From: Hippopus hippopus
Lineage: Eukaryota > Mollusca > Bivalvia > Cardiida > Cardiidae
Direction of reading: 5' to 3'
DNA: 64,000 nt
Assembly: GCA_946811185.2 (NCBI GenBank)
Contig: OX328105.1
Coordinates: 41,962,845 to 42,026,844 of the forward strand
The stretch's first letter is position 1, and each line of letters opens with the position of its first letter. Of this stretch, positions 1 to 12,042 are shown in pieces. The notes under the pieces are model-generated. The model did not search any database and was not told the DNA's origin. It was given only the letters and a program-made list of their open reading frames with translations. Made by a program: the position numbers and the translations under genes.

Positions 1-11
1 CAAGTATACCG

Positions 12-282
12 AGCCGAGTCCGATAGCTCAGTCAGCAGAATACAGAGCTTTAGACCAGGGGGGAAGCTGGTTTGAATCCCCAGCTCGGCCAATTTCTTTC
101 GGAGGATTGATTATAATCAATTCGACGGGATCTCTCACCGCTGATCATTGTCACAATGATGGTTAAGTGGGAAAGCAGCCAGTGGCTTGGGAATATAAAC
201 AGAAACTCCTGGAAATTGATAGGTGCACTGGCCGCCACGATGTAAATGAAATAATGCTGTAAAAGCGTTTAACACCAACAAA
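12..282 (+). repeat. tRNA-derived SINE
   Basis: The head looks like a tRNA, with an A-box-like TAGCTCAGTCAG stretch and a B-box-like GGTTTGAATCCCC. The body ends in a tail reading TGAAATAATG...GCGTTTAACACC. The same body and tail recur at 9355-9650, 15135-15395, 27695-27860 and 52560-52800. It is a SINE copy rather than a working tRNA gene because the head continues directly into the repeat body. Confidence 0.75.
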
Positions 283-454
283 ACGAAAATACAGTATACT
301 GATATTTGTCAACCTCGTGCTCTCTAACAAGCTCATCAGGCTCAATATGGGTAGAGGTACAAAATTTGGGGGCCCTGCGTGGCATTCTCAGGTGACCTGT
401 TTTGCTAGACTGGATCGAACTGGGATTTCTTGATCGCTAATCCAGTTGCTGAAT

Positions 455-650
455 TAATTCAAGACTTGTCTAAGCTGAAAGCATCGGCAGACGGCACATC
501 AAATGAGTCTCAAATGATGGGATCTGTCTATGGAAGTGCAAAAAATATGGTGAGATAAGAAGAAAATGCTGGTTACCAGCATTTTATCCTTTTTCCACTA
601 TGTTTTCAAAAGTCTATTTTCACAGGGTCATATAAAAATCAGGATTATTG
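455..650. repeat. Palindromic MITE, TTAA family (fragment)
   Basis: This is a diverged copy of the commonest repeat in the window. It has an inner foldback around GCTGGTTACCAGC flanked by AGAAAA and TTTTATCC arms. The outer ends are not intact here. Confidence 0.6.
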
Positions 651-1091
651 AGAAACGATCAATTAGTGAGCCATGACTATTATTCTTACACGAGACGTCT
701 TGTTTTTTACCCAGCTTAAACATAATTTAGCTATATCACGCTACTAGCTGTTTGTCTATGTTTATACAGGGTTTTGCAAGTACTTAGCTTGGATTCTGTG
801 GTATCTTGCATAAGGACACTCCCACATGACTGGCATTGCCGGCGGGTACCGAGTCTGAACTTTTGGGTTACACTTCTAACGTGGGAATTACTTAATTAAT
901 CCACTTGAGCCACCTATGACGTTACGTCTTCTGCTGACGTACCCTAGTACAGCTTTAAATTGCAGAATGATGACAGCTTTCCTTTCCACGTGGTAACTTA
1001 AACATCATAAAGCAGCTGTACAGATATAGTCTCAAAATGATCTGTCCTTTTGTGTTCGACGAGTTTTAACATGCTTTTTTGTAACTTTCAG
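651..1091. other. Intronic sequence, no further feature seen
   Basis: The sequence leads into the splice acceptor at 1090-1091. I looked for the preceding 34-codon family exon on the plus strand and did not find it, so it probably lies to the left of the window. Confidence 0.4.
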
Positions 1092-1259
1092 TTAAAAATG
1101 TTGCGAGAAATGCTTGGGAAATTGCCAGAAACCAAAATCTACCATGATGACGCACATTTACCGGCCAATATTCAGCGATGGTGCCAAACACGTGACATAT
1201 ATATTCTAGAGCGCCCTCTTGACAACGTCATGACAACGCTGATGTCAATCATTGGTTGA
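1092..1259 (+). CDS. Last exon of a secreted-protein family gene (partial)
   Basis: A pyrimidine-rich acceptor ending in CAG precedes an open exon of 55 codons and a TGA at 1257-1259. The exon matches the terminal exons of four other genes in the window: WC followed by RDI, HDD with LPA, and a closing SIIG. It is closest to the terminal exon of the plus-strand gene at 28617-39349, sharing HDD, LPA, the WC pair and LER, and it lacks the NET glycosylation sequon found in the three minus-strand copies. Its single Cys, in RWC, aligns with the invariant exon-4 Cys of the family. Exons 1-3 must lie left of the window. Function is unknown. An AATAAA signal follows 36 bp after the stop. Confidence 0.75.
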   Translation, partial: LKMLREMLGKLPETKIYHDDAHLPANIQRWCQTRDIYILERPLDNVMTTLMSIIG

Positions 1260-1294
1260 CTTGTATTCTAACCCTGCCTTGTATGCAAATATCA

Positions 1295-1300
1295 AATAAA
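1295..1300 (+). terminator. AATAAA polyadenylation signal
   Basis: A canonical hexamer lies 36 bp after the stop codon of the exon at 1092-1259. Confidence 0.6.
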
Positions 1301-1907
1301 AATTCAAAGATCTCTGTTCATATTATTCTTTCTTTGTAAAATGTAGTACTCCAAATTCTCGAGTTCTATGGTGCATGTAAGTTCACTAAAAAGAACAAAT
1401 AGATTGAGATTGTTTTCATATAACTTAATTCTTTCACTAGTGGATAACATGGATCAACCTTCATAGACGTTATAACTAAGTGAAAACGGAAAAAGGGCTT
1501 ATGAAATTTGTGTAATATACATGTAACTAAACTTCAAACTCCTTGTCTCTGAATTCATTTACGGAATACTTTGCAAACTATCGATATGTAAGAAAAATGT
1601 AAGAAAAACGAACCACGTTCTGTGGAAATGGAGTTTAACGCGTACTGCGCAGGCTGACCTGAATCGAAAATTATCGCTGTTAGTTAATACTTTGCATATC
1701 AAAGGACAGTCTACCTCATTATTTAGTCGGCTGTCAGACAAAATGGATTTTATGGATCCACAACTATGTGATGACTTGTTTGATATAATGCATCATGGAG
1801 ATGCAATGTTCTATCACGAAACACTGAAATTTTCTTTGTTCGATAATCGAGCACCGTTACTAAAATTAGCACATTGGCGCCCTATATCGCCTTTAAATCT
1901 ACATGTG

Positions 1908-2155
1908 AGCCATGCTTTGGCAAAAGGGGCTTTAATGCATCTCCGTGGTCTATGGTACGATGAGCAATCACATAATTATGAATTCATAATATCCACCTTT
2001 TTTTAACAACTGACTTAATCATGAGGTAGACCAGTTCTCGGGCATACAGAAAATTTACACAGCGAGAAGTTTCGGCCTAGGTCAGTCTGCGCGCATTACT
2101 CAGGCCGACCTGGGTCGGTACTTTTCGCAGATATGTTAAGCCCCCTTTTAAGAGA
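1908..2155. repeat. MITE, GAGCCATGCTCTG family
   Basis: The ends resemble GAGCCATGCT and AAGCCCCCTTTT. An inner palindromic CAGTCTGCGCGCATT-like core is flanked by CCTAGG and CCTGGG arms. It is a diverged copy of the family best seen at 5965-6235 and 50251-50515. Confidence 0.6.
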
Positions 2156-2347
2156 GGATGACCCAATTATACATATAGAGGCGATAGGGCAATGTGATGT
2201 TTTACCGCCATAAATTCATTTGGTCAAGGGTAACTAGTTGTACAGGTTTCAAGATTATCTTAAGAGTATCTTTAAACGTATCAGACAGTTGAAACCCAAG
2301 ACTGGACTGTACATTCTACAGACAAGCAAACGTTATCCGTTGTATCA

Positions 2348-2353
2348 TTTATT
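2348..2353 (-). terminator. AATAAA polyadenylation signal
   Basis: TTTATT on the plus strand reads AATAAA on the minus strand. It lies 29 bp past the stop codon of the gene at 2382-6662. Confidence 0.6.
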
Positions 2354-2381
2354 TCATTAGTGTTAAATGCGAGGATAAGAT

Positions 2382-5300
2382 TTAACCCAGAATCGACGGA
2401 AACGTGGCCTCTGGTGGCAGGTTGCGCTGGATCAACAAAATGTCCTGACCCTTACAGCGATTTTGGAAGTACTCCGGCAGATTGGGATCCGTATGATAAA
2501 CAATCGTCTCGTTCAGCACTCCGACCCATTCCCGCATCATTTTTAGCTGTAATGAAAATACAAAATCTGAGTGAAGTTACGGTCACTTAAGTACTACGGT
2601 AGGGATGTTGTTGACTTTGGCTCATTTTGAAAGCAGGTCGAAGTAGTGTTATGCACAACGATCCACTATGCTGAAGTAGAATCAAAGTACCTGTAAATTA
2701 GGCTAAAGAGGAAATACAGTACAAATGAATTACCGTTTCTATGTATCAGGCAATCTGCAAACTTGTAAAGGAGTATAATATTAGTTCCAAAAGAATGCAA
2801 ATACATATAGGCCGCCTGTGTTGAAATGTGTCTTGCACTAAGCAATCACCTGTCTAAGCAATCCCAGCTTTAGTGTTCCTTAGGTGCTTACGTACAGTTT
2901 GAACTGTATGGGAAAGTTATGAAATAAATGAATAAAAGAGATCAAACTCCAAGTGTAATTTTGAAAAAAAAAATTAATCCCGACTAGTTTCGGTTATTTC
3001 AAACCTTTATCAAGGGGCACATTGTTTATCACTGAAGTCTGATGACATCAGCATCAATTGCAACAACGCCAAAAATGGCAATGACTTTTGCGAAAAAAAT
3101 TAATGTATCAAGAGCCAAAGTATATTTAACAGAAACAGGATCCACGAAGATCCAAAATTACAGAAAATGCAGTTCTAAAGCTACATATTAAAAATGCCTG
3201 TAATAACTATCATGTTAAATGAAAATTAAAGCTGTATGACACCAATACTCTTAACTCTTTACTATCTAAAAAGTTTTAACAAAATTAAAGCGACAAATTC
3301 AGTATGGCTTATATGTTCAAGGGAATGAATCGTATAAAATGAATAAAAATCCAGCAAAAAGTGGTTACCAACATCTGTTTCCTTTTCCCACAATGTTTTC
3401 AAAAGCTCTCTCCCAGAGGTTCAGTAAAACTCGGGACTGTGTGGTAAATGGTTAACACATCATTCTTGGTAATGATCTGCATCTTGAACACGTAGCACGC
3501 TTTCCCAGAGAGCTTAACGAATCTACGACCGATTCCGCAACCACATCTAACCGATCACCCGAAGTTTGCCGAATGTTTAGCGAACGTCAATATGCCAGAA
3601 CTAAAACTCAGGTCAACAACATATGTCCACAGGAAGTGGCACTTTATAACCCCCAAAAAGTAGTTCCCATAGCCAGATATCCTAGAGTAAAAGCTAGCTG
3701 TACCTTGTAATCAAGGAGTTGTGAGCTACTTTCCCAACTAGGCCACCCCATTTAGAGAATACTAGTAGCTGATTGTCGTTGATTCATTCTTCTGTTACCA
3801 CTCGACATTTTTTCTGTAGTTTTTTTATGTAGGAAAGTGGCTAAAGGTTTTGGAAAATGTGAAAAGGTGTGAAAAGTACCTGTACAGGAAATTCCAGGGA
3901 TCCATGGACAGGTGGACTGGCCGCCGTAATATGATTGAAATAAGGTTGAAAATGGTGCTTTACCCTTTGCCACACAAACCCAAGATTTGACAGTTTTAAT
4001 GAAAAAAGCTTTTGAAAACATTGTGGGAAAAGGAGAAAATGCTGGTAACCAGCATTTTCTCCTTTTTCCCATAATATTTTCAACAATTCCAAAGAGAAAT
4101 TTCAGTTTTTGAGTCACATTTATTTTGTCGTCTGCAAATTCTTTTTAGTTGGGACAGGTGTAAAATTTTGACGTTTGGTACAGAGTTAACACGAACGAAC
4201 AAATAAAGTTCAACAAACAAACCTCAATGTCTTGAAGACCAATCCTAGACAGGACATGTTCACGTTCAACATGAGACAGCGGTGTGATGTAACATTTGGA
4301 CACTGTGATAGCGGAGAAATAATGCTGAAAAGAAATTCCTATTAAGTTTATTGTAGTTATCTCCCTTTGGCATATTCCTAAACTGTCTGGTATCCTTTTC
4401 CCGAAAGAAAATGTTAAACTCCTCGAAATTGAGGACAACTGAATTCGAAACTGAAGTTTTCTCATAGGATGGAAAATGTTGTTGGAAAAGGAGAAAATGT
4501 TGGTAAACATCACGTTCTTCTTTTTCCCACAATATTTTCAAAAGCCTTTTTTCTCCAGGGCCTTAATACACTGGGCTGTTTAGTATAGGCTTAAAGTTAT
4601 ACTGACGCAAAGAAGAAAAATTGAAGGAAATAAATGTTATTTTTATCCCAAAATAAAGAGTTACTTCTTGCAAAAAAGCAATCGCTTCTTTTCCCGCAAT
4701 GTCTTCCATAATATTTTCGATATAAGAGGAAACCTTTGCCAGTGCATCTATCCCAGCATTATTTGGTGTTCCGCTGACCGGTGCTACACGCAACACTTTT
4801 TCTAAACCACTGACTGCTTTCTCTCATGTTCATCTCCGAAATAATACTCAGCTTTGAAACAGATCTGAGTCCAGCTGCAATAACTTTTTGAGCAGTTTGA
4901 CTTGGTTATGATTCGATTCCTCTAGAGTGCAATCACTGTCTTTTACAATTAAGTTACCAGGATCCGTACTCACCAACCATTCTTAAGAACATGCTTAGTT
5001 TTATACCTCAGGGTTTCTTAATTTATAAGTAACACAACTTCTGATTGGCTAAACCAAATGGTTTAGCCAATCAGAAGTCGTGTTACTTTCAAATTCAGAA
5101 AATTCTGGAGAGTAAACCTAACGATGTTTTTATGAACGGTTGGTGAATGCGGATCCTGGGCTAGGCCAAATGAGTCTAAAAATTCAAGACAGACCCAAAG
5201 AGATATTTTACCCAATGTCATTTAGTAGTTAACATCCCGATAGAAAAATCTCAAATGGATCTCACACAAGAGACTTATTCTGTTATTACATGACAAATTA

Positions 5301-6662
5301 TGCCCCGAGGTCCAGGACATAGGAGATAACTCTTACCGAGTTTGGATCGTAGACAAAGTTCAAGTCGCCATGTATAGGTTGCGGTGGACGAGCAGCTGTG
5401 CAGACAGACAGCAGACCGATGCCCTGAAAATGAGTTAAATATACTTGAAACATCATTGTGGATCCTGGTTTTGCGACGTCCATTATAAATAAAAGTAAAT
5501 ATTCGATTTTTACCTGTAATTTTTTAGCATAAGCAAACTAGTCTGATAACCTTGGTAGTACTCCGCGAAAGAATTATGCAAGTGTACTTTCAAAGCGGCG
5601 GCACATCCTGTTGGCGGTAAAGTGTCGTCCATTTCCGGTTGAACGCTACAACAGAAACAGACTAACGTCCGACTTATAAGCCAAGTTAGAAATATTTGAG
5701 CTATGCTCTGTGAAACGGGGGTTTAATGCATCCGAAAAAAGTATTGACCCAGGTCAGCCTGCGGAGACTGTGCAGGCTGACCTGCGTCGAAACTTTTTGC
5801 TCTTGGTAAATTTTCTGCATGTCTAAAGACCAGTCTTCCTCAGGATTATACCAGTTGTCAGACAAAATTGATTTTATGGACCCATAATAATGCTACGACT
5901 TGTTTGGTATAATGCATCAAGGAGATGTATGAAATCCCCTTTTGCCGGAGCATTACTTATTAATGAGCCATGCTCTGTGAAAAGGGGGCTTAATGAATCT
6001 GCGAAAAGTATTGACCCAGGTCAGCCTGCGCAGTCCGCGCAGGCTGACCTGGGCCAAAACTTTTCGCTGTTTGTCAATTTTCTGTATGTCCAAAGACCAT
6101 TCTACCTCATGATTCGGTTATTTGTTAGACAAAATGGATTTTATGGATCTTTAATTATGTAATGACTTGCTTGGTATGATGGATTACGGAGATGCATTAA
6201 GCCCCCTTTTGTCAAAGCATGGCTCATTTCTTTGCCCATTACCATACAAAAACGACTTTTTGCAACCCAGAAGAAAACTGATTTAAAAAGAAAACACACA
6301 CGCATTTTGGGTCAAGGAAAAGTTATAAGCATTTGCTCATATTATTTCCTCAGTGTCTTCCGTATCCCTGATTATACAGTTCTAAATCTTGAGATGCAGT
6401 AATGTGGCAAAAAAAAAAAGGATCTGTCATTCGTTAGCTCTTGAGATAAAAAATTTTATTGATTAAACTCGTCGACGAAAAGTTTTGATATGCTCGCCAA
6501 AGGTTCGCTTAATATTTTTTTTCTGTAGATCTACTCGTTTAATGGAATTTTACCGCAGATGCAAACTCGTGTCAGATACTATTCGCAAAGCATATTGATC
6601 AAGACAATCGAATGGTTAATTTTATATTCGATACTTACCAGGGCTATGCCGACCAACTTCAT
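2382..6662 (-). CDS. Secreted-protein family gene A, four exons
   Basis: Coding exons are 6639-6662, 5337-5423, 4223-4324 and 2382-2546, all phase 0, giving 125 residues. Every acceptor is AG and donors are GT (GTAAGT, GTAAGA, GTTTGT). Exon 1 encodes MKLVGIAL and joins a hydrophobic run ending SVCTA, so residues 1-18 look like a signal peptide and the product is probably secreted. Exon 2 ends in VYDPNS, exon 3 has SKCYITPL, and exon 4 has REW, a NET sequon, YHTDPNLP, a Cys (NRC) and LPPEAT near the end. Unlike copies B and C, the first exon-3 Cys is replaced by Ala, leaving one conserved Cys in each of exons 3 and 4, possibly a disulfide pair. I do not recognise the family and assign no function. 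The model rests on four independent paralogues sharing the same exon plan. Confidence 0.85.
2600..3340. other. Intron 3 of gene A, no element recognised
   Basis: This AT-rich intronic sequence has no open frame or repeat family that I recognise. The stretch near 2970-3020 reads like an old repeat fragment. Confidence 0.3.
3345..3460. repeat. Palindromic MITE, TTAA family (right half)
   Basis: It contains the family right arm, CCTTTTCCCACAATGTTTTC, and then CGGGACTGTGTGGTAAATGGTTAA. The left half is missing. Confidence 0.6.
3955..4195. repeat. Palindromic MITE, TTAA family
   Basis: It starts ACCCTTTGCCACACAA and ends GGTACAGAGTTAA, with a central near-perfect foldback around GCTGGTAACCAGC. 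The minus-strand open frames that cross it come from the palindrome and are not genes. Confidence 0.75.
4957..5160. repeat. Palindromic MITE with GATTGGCTAAACCA stem
   Basis: The core CTTCTGATTGGCTAAACCA is followed immediately by its reverse complement. The ends read ACCAACCATTCTTAAGAACAT and a mirrored counterpart. Other copies are at 14005-14195 and 16080-16265, with an end fragment at 8275-8345. Confidence 0.75.
5697..5955. repeat. MITE, GAGCCATGCTCTG family
   Basis: The left end is GAGCTATGCTCTGTGAAACG. There is an inner CAGCCTGCGGAGACTGTGCA core, and the right end CCCCTTTTGCCGGAGCAT is degraded. It lies in intron 1 of gene A. Confidence 0.7.
5965..6235. repeat. MITE, GAGCCATGCTCTG family (intact)
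   Basis: At 271 bp this copy has terminal inverted repeats: GAGCCATGCTCTGTGAAAAG on the left and CTTTTGTCAAAGCATGGCTC on the right. The core palindrome is CAGCCTGCGCAGTCCGCGCA. Confidence 0.8.
6430..6600. repeat. AT-rich inverted repeat with GCTCGCCAAAGG core
   Basis: The ends carry TTGAGATAAAAAATTTTATT-like and mirrored sequences around GCTCGCCAAAGGTTCGC. A related copy is at 30960-31470. Confidence 0.55.
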
Positions 6663-6719
6663 CGTTGTTGAATATGCAAGTAGTCAGAAAGTTCAAAAGT
6701 CATTATCAGAATTTCTTAT

Positions 6720-6945
6720 CTGAACTCTTTACCAGATGACAAAATATTAGACTTGCCTAAATTGAAACCATTTTCAGACAACGAACTAAAGGTATTTCGA
6801 ATTATTCTATTCGTCTCTGACAGGGTAGAAAATATTGTGGGAAAAGGAGAAAATGCTGGTAATCAGCATTTTCTCCCTATTCCACAGTGTTTTATAAAGC
6901 TGTCTATCTCCAGGTCATTAAAACTCGGGATTGTATGGTATGGAG
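6720..6945. repeat. Palindromic MITE, TTAA family
   Basis: It has the typical left arm (TTTACCAGATGACAAAAT, TAGACTTGCC), a central GCTGGTAATCAGC foldback and a right arm ending CGGGATTGTATGG. Confidence 0.75.
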
Positions 6946-7084
6946 TTGTCTAGAAATACGGCCATTCTATTCACCCTGCCAGCGCAAATATACAATGTAG
7001 TTAAAAACAAACAGCCCTCCATCTCGGAACAGTATTACAAACCAAACCAGGTGACAACCGGATATAGACACATAGACCACAGCA

Positions 7085-7185
7085 CAACCGTAATTACTTC
7101 TGCGAACAGTGTAGATACAGATCATAATGCACAAAGCATGCATTCTGATCTATACCTACACTGTCCGATATGCCCTACTCCTTAA
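7085..7185. repeat. Short foldback repeat, CAGTGTAGAT family
   Basis: ACAGTGTAGATACAGATC faces GATCTATACCTACACTGTCC, forming a foldback around GCACAAAGCATGC. Relatives occur at 19185-19420, 26745-26840, 44010-44200 and 51165-51335. Confidence 0.6.
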
Positions 7186-7406
7186 AGGGTCAAAGGTCAA
7201 GAACACACTTTTTGAGGATGAGGAAAATACTGTTCAAGAATTATGGAATAATCTATTTTCTGATTTCTTGGTGTCTTCTTTGCTCTTAGGGTCCTAATTT
7301 TTTTGTACAGAATATTGGCCAAAAGGTGGGCTAACAGTAAACTCTTTGTAACCAAACTTTTTGCCAAATATGTAAACTCGACCTCTTTAGACGGCTGAAA
7401 GTACAT

Positions 7407-7668
7407 GAACCGTGCTCTGGCAAAAAGAGGGCTTAATGAATCTCCGTGATGCACTATACCAAGCGAGCGATCACATGTTTATGGATCCATAATAGCCACA
7501 TTTTTTAACAACCGGTTTCATCATGAGGTAGACTTGGCCCTGGACATTCAGAAAATTGACCAATAGGAAAAAGTTTCAGCCCAGGTCAGCCTGCGCACAT
7601 TGCGCAGGCTGACCTGGGTCGATACTTTTCGCAGATGCATCAAGCTCCCTTTTCACAGAGTATGGCTC
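7407..7668. repeat. MITE, GAGCCATGCTCTG family
   Basis: Both ends are present in diverged form, and the core CAGCCTGCGCACATTGCGCA is flanked by CCCAGGT and ACCTGGG arms. Confidence 0.75.
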
Positions 7669-8039
7669 ACATGTACAGTCAACCAAAACTCAGGCAGACT
7701 TTTCACCTTATAAACTCAATTGAACAACCGGATGGGATAGATCCAAAATCAGACTGAAAGTTCTGTGCAATCTGATCTTGATCTTTGCCTTTGGCAAACG
7801 CCCTTGTTCTCGCCTACGCCGCTAAAAGGGTTAAAGAAGAGGGGACACAAAGGTCAAGAGAGATACAAATCCAAGAAACCCCTAATCACGTGACGCAACC
7901 TGATGCCAAGCAACTTATATATCTATTTGGGCCACGACTGACCGACAAACTGTCTGGTCAAGGTTTGGTCAGATAGGAACATTTTGAAAATAAACTGATG
8001 CTCTATTTTCTTTGCTTTGGTAAGATAGACCTTTTCAAA

Positions 8040-8280
8040 AACTTACGCGACCGTGTGACTCAAAATCGCTCCCAGTCGGCCATTTTGCATCGAATCAAAA
8101 AAAAAAAGAAAAAAAAGAATATCGGCGGAATAGGTTATTGTACACATGTATAAAGTTTCACGAAATTCCGTCCAATGGTATTGGAGATATTGTCCCGGAC
8201 GGACACACGGACGGACGGACGGACGGACGGACAACGCTAAAACTATATCCCTCAGCCTTCGGCGGGGGATAAAAAGAAAA
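8040..8280 (-). repeat. Mollusc-type repeat with a (GTCC)n run
   Basis: On the minus strand it begins with a TTATCCCCCGCCGAAGGC-like sequence and carries repeated GTCC units. The open frames over it are repeat translations. It is followed by an end fragment of the GATTGGCTAAACCA MITE at 8275-8345. Confidence 0.55.
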
Positions 8281-8349
8281 AACTCTTGAGAATAATACTA
8301 AGAGTGTTCTTAAGAATGGTTGGTGAATATTGACCCAGGAACCGTATTC

Positions 8350-9350
8350 AACCATTCCAAGTTACAATCTTACTCCAGTTCTCAAGAATTGTATTTAAAT
8401 GTGATTTGACACTGTAAAGCTTACAAAGGTTGCCTAACCCGTTACCACACCATTCTGATGTTTGACGACCTAGAAGAAAAAGGTATTTGAAAATATTGTT
8501 GGAAATGGGAGAAAATCCTGGAAATCAGCATTTTTGCCTCCCCCCACAATGTTTTCTACCCTTCAAATTACCCGACTAATTAAATGTGGCTTATGTAACG
8601 GGAATTGTCTTTGAAAGCGTAGAAAACATAGGCTGAATAGAATATTAAGAGCCTTTTTTTTTTCTGGTGGTCCTTTAAAAACAAAATTTGTGTCTAATTT
8701 CTGACGAAAGCAATGTTAAATCCTTGAAACTATTATTTCGTTCCCCAGGAATCAATATTTTATCATTGAAGTTTTTGTCTGGTTCTAGAAGACAGCAATG
8801 TTTTATCAAAAAAGCTCTGGTTGGTTCCAAAAGACATCAATGTTTAATCGTCGAATTAGTGGTGTCCGTGGTTTTGAGGTAGAGCCTCAACTTCGTAACC
8901 ATAAGGTCCCGAATTAGATACCCGGAAGCGGGATTTTTCATTGCCTCACACCTTCGGCGCGAGTACTGGTGTAGTTCCCAGCAAGCAGAATCGAGAGAGG
9001 TTAGTATAAGGTGTGAGAACTTGTTTCTCAATCGATGTAAAATAAATATGTTTAAACTATCGTCGAAAGTTTTGGTTGTTTCCAAAGGCAGCACAGTTTT
9101 GTGGAAAAGTTTGTGGCTGATGACCAAGGCGTTTGTCTGAAAATCTTCAAGGTGGATGTTGAATAAAATAGTAGCAAGAACAGAATTCTATACTACTTCG
9201 TGAAATATTGCACCATTACCTATTACGACGAACAAGTTACACGCCAACAATGTAGATGTTTTGTAATCATTGCAGGAAAAGAGCAACACAACTTCATTTC
9301 AAATGTTCCTCCTGTATCAGCTTTCCTTTGAGTCATACGTAACGCTTATT
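8350..9350. other. Intergenic, only a MITE fragment seen
   Basis: A decayed TTAA-family palindrome lies at about 8465-8545. In the rest I recognise nothing beyond short degenerate repeats of a GTTTTGTCTGGTTCC-like motif at 8680-8840. Confidence 0.35.
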
Positions 9351-9354
9351 AATG

Positions 9355-9650
9355 TGTTCAGCTACGACTTGTGCTGCGCACGTTAGGACAATCGGTGCTT
9401 GAAACCAAGGGGTTGCAGGACCGAGTCGCCAGCTCTGCAAATTTCTTTCTGGAGATCATTGCAACAGGATTCGTTCTCCTCTGACTTCTAATCATTGTTT
9501 CGGTGACGATAAGTATGTGGGAAAGCAGCCTGTGGCTGTGGAAGTACGAGTATATTATGCGAAGCACTGGTAACACAAACCCTAGGAAAGTACGAAACGG
9601 TGTACTCAACGCCTTGATATTACCGAAACGATGTTGAAAACAAACAAACA
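9355..9650 (+). repeat. tRNA-derived SINE (degraded)
   Basis: Its body matches the SINE at 12-282, through AATTTCTTTC and GTGGGAAAGCAGCC, but the tRNA head is poorly preserved. Confidence 0.55.
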
Positions 9651-10169
9651 ATAAAACAAACTTAATCTGACCTTGGTTGTAAACGATCAATCAACAGAGA
9701 AAACTACTTTTCTTGTGTCATGATTAAATTTAGCTTCACAAAATAGAATTGAAAATAAAGTTACGACTGAAATTGTAATTCAGTTCTTATCTGCCCTCTT
9801 TTCAACTGAACCTTTTGGTGAACCTTTTATTTCCGTGACCAGTGTTGCCAATTAAGACGTAATAACAGAATCCCCAAACATCCATATAGTATGAGCCATG
9901 TTTTTGCACCAGGAGCCTTGCTTATGAAACTATAGTTTATGTTCGACCTTAAGTTTTATGAAGGCTCTAGGTAGAAAATTTCCTGTCAAGCCTTTGGTTT
10001 AATGAGACGAATGAACGGAAACTCCAACAATACAATATTGGCTATAAATGAGTCGTGTTCTGTGAAAGGGAGTCTAATGCATCTGTAAAAAGTATCGACC
10101 CATGTCAGCCTGCACAGTAGGCGCAGGCTGACCTATGTCGAAACTTTTTGCTGTTTTTTGCTCACCCGA

Positions 10170-10700
10170 GCACAAAGTACTCAAGGTCAGCTTGTGATAG
10201 TGCTGTGTCTGGCGTCAGTCGTGCGTCGTTCGTCGTCCGTAGTGCACTATAGAGGCCACATTTCAGTCCGATACTCATGAAACCTTTTCAGAATGTTTGT
10301 CTTGATAAAGTCACTGACAACTTCAAAACTTGGTCACATGGGGTTAAAAAGTAGATCACTGGGCTAAATCTTAGAAAAAACCTTGTTTGCACGCTAGAGG
10401 CCACATTTTCAGCCTGATACCCATGATGCATGTTCAGAAAGTTTGGGTTTTTTCTTTATCTCAGAAACGTTTGAAATTGGTCCACGTCGGGTCAAAAAGT
10501 AGGTCATTGGGACAAATCTTTGAAAAACCTTGTGTGCACTCTACAGACCATATTTTCTTTCAGATACTCATGAAACTTGGTCAGAATCTTTAATTGTCTT
10601 AATGACAAGTTGAAAATCGGGTCACGTTGGGTCAAAAAGTAGGTCACTGGGCCAAATCTTGTAAGCACTCTAGATGCCACATTTCCGTTGTCTGCGCATG
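10170..10700 (+). repeat. Mollusc-type repeat with about 120-bp internal units
   Basis: The unit containing CTCATGAAAC, TCAGAAT, TTGGGTCAAAAAGTAGGTCA and CACTGGGCCAAATCTT recurs about four times. A fragment of the GAGCCATGCTCTG MITE precedes it at 10035-10155. Confidence 0.6.
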
Positions 10701-10859
10701 TCATATTCTTCGAAGATTCGACCTGTCTGCTATGACGCATCACCCACCTGGGAAAAGTAGCGCTTGTACCGATTCTATTAGCCTATTACCCAAGCATGTA
10801 GGGGCTGTTTTAATAAATGGCCGATGCATAGGTTATATGCTAGCCGATCATAGCTGAAT

Positions 10860-12000
10860 GAATCGCACCAGGTAGTGTTTTATTTAGTAAACGTTTATTT
10901 CGTTTTGAAATTCAAAGTAACGGTTTTTGTTTTGAAAAGAAGTCCGGTTCTGTACCCAGAATGCCCATATTAGATAGATGTGTATTTGTAGAATGCCATC
11001 TAGCGGGAGATAATGCACATTTTCAGCCCGATACTCGAGAAAAATAGACAGAATATTTGTTATTGATAAAATCCCGTTAAGTCAAGAAAAAAAAAGGTCA
11101 CTGGACCAAATTTTAGAAAAACTTTAATGATTTTACTCAGGTCAGCGCTTTCGGGCCAATGACCCTCTGTTTGGTTGATTGATTGACTGATTGGTTGATT
11201 TATTTCTCTTGCAGCCACTTATGAGCCAGGACCCGTATTTAACAAACTTTTCTAAGCTCTAGACTTAGAATAAGATTTTTTTCAAGTCTAGACTTTCCCA
11301 AGAAAATTTCCTTGGTCTTGGAATTTAGAATTGAAATTTAGAATGGTTGATGTAGGACCCAAGATTAGATTGTTTAAAATGTAATGATAATCAAACTTTG
11401 AAACTTGAATATGGCCTAAAAATCCTATTCCATCATTTACTGCTTTCGATAAAAGTACATTACCATAGCTGATTACTTGTATGATACTTTGGCATACTTA
11501 ACAAACCTAGTCTATTAATTCCAAGTGTACCAGTTTACAGTGTACTGTAAACTGTTAGATAATTATGCGTCAAGGACCATGTATATTTAATACGATTTCA
11601 AACATCTTTTCTCCGCAAAAATTTCGAATTATCGCATACTGTAGATTCCAGATCGAACTGGATGTTCTATGCAGAAAAGACAATTCAGTAGGGCCTAGCA
11701 GCCTGATAGTTGAGTGTTTTTTTTTTTTTTTTTTGGGGGGGGGCAGCTTTAGATCGGTGCAGAATGCATGGAATGTGCAATCTGCCAAATATATAATTCG
11801 GCTTCTCTGGAAGGCTGAAAATAAAATTCACTGGACTCAGACCGCTTTTCATCTTATAGCCTATACTATGATCGGACTTAGTTGCATTTTCCCCTTTACA
11901 TACGTTTTTAAAAGCCTTATTCTTCAAGTTTAGTAAAAAATCCGGGATTGTTTGGTAATAGATCAAACGCAATAAAAAACAATAAAGGTAAAATTATGTA
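10860..12000. other. Intergenic, old repeats only
   Basis: A small inverted repeat with ends AGGACCCGTATTTAACAAAC and GATGTAGGACCC lies at about 11229-11365. A T18-G8 homopolymer run is at about 11719-11743. Open frames here are short and carry no recognisable domain. Confidence 0.35.
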
Positions 12001-12010
12001 TAAATGACGT

Positions 12011-12016
12011 TTTATT
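12011..12016 (-). terminator. AATAAA polyadenylation signal
   Basis: TTTATT on the plus strand, 27 bp past the stop codon of the gene at 12043-16325. Confidence 0.6.
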
Positions 12017-12042
12017 TGATATGTAGTATACTGTAAAAGAGA

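Noticed and set aside
3752..4513. Overlapping minus-strand frames of 80-120 codons
   Set aside because: They cross palindromic MITEs and the real exon 3 of gene A in mixed frames. Only 4223-4324 fits splice sites and family similarity.
7785..7976. Short plus-strand frame between repeats
   Set aside because: No signal, domain, promoter or family match; probably chance.
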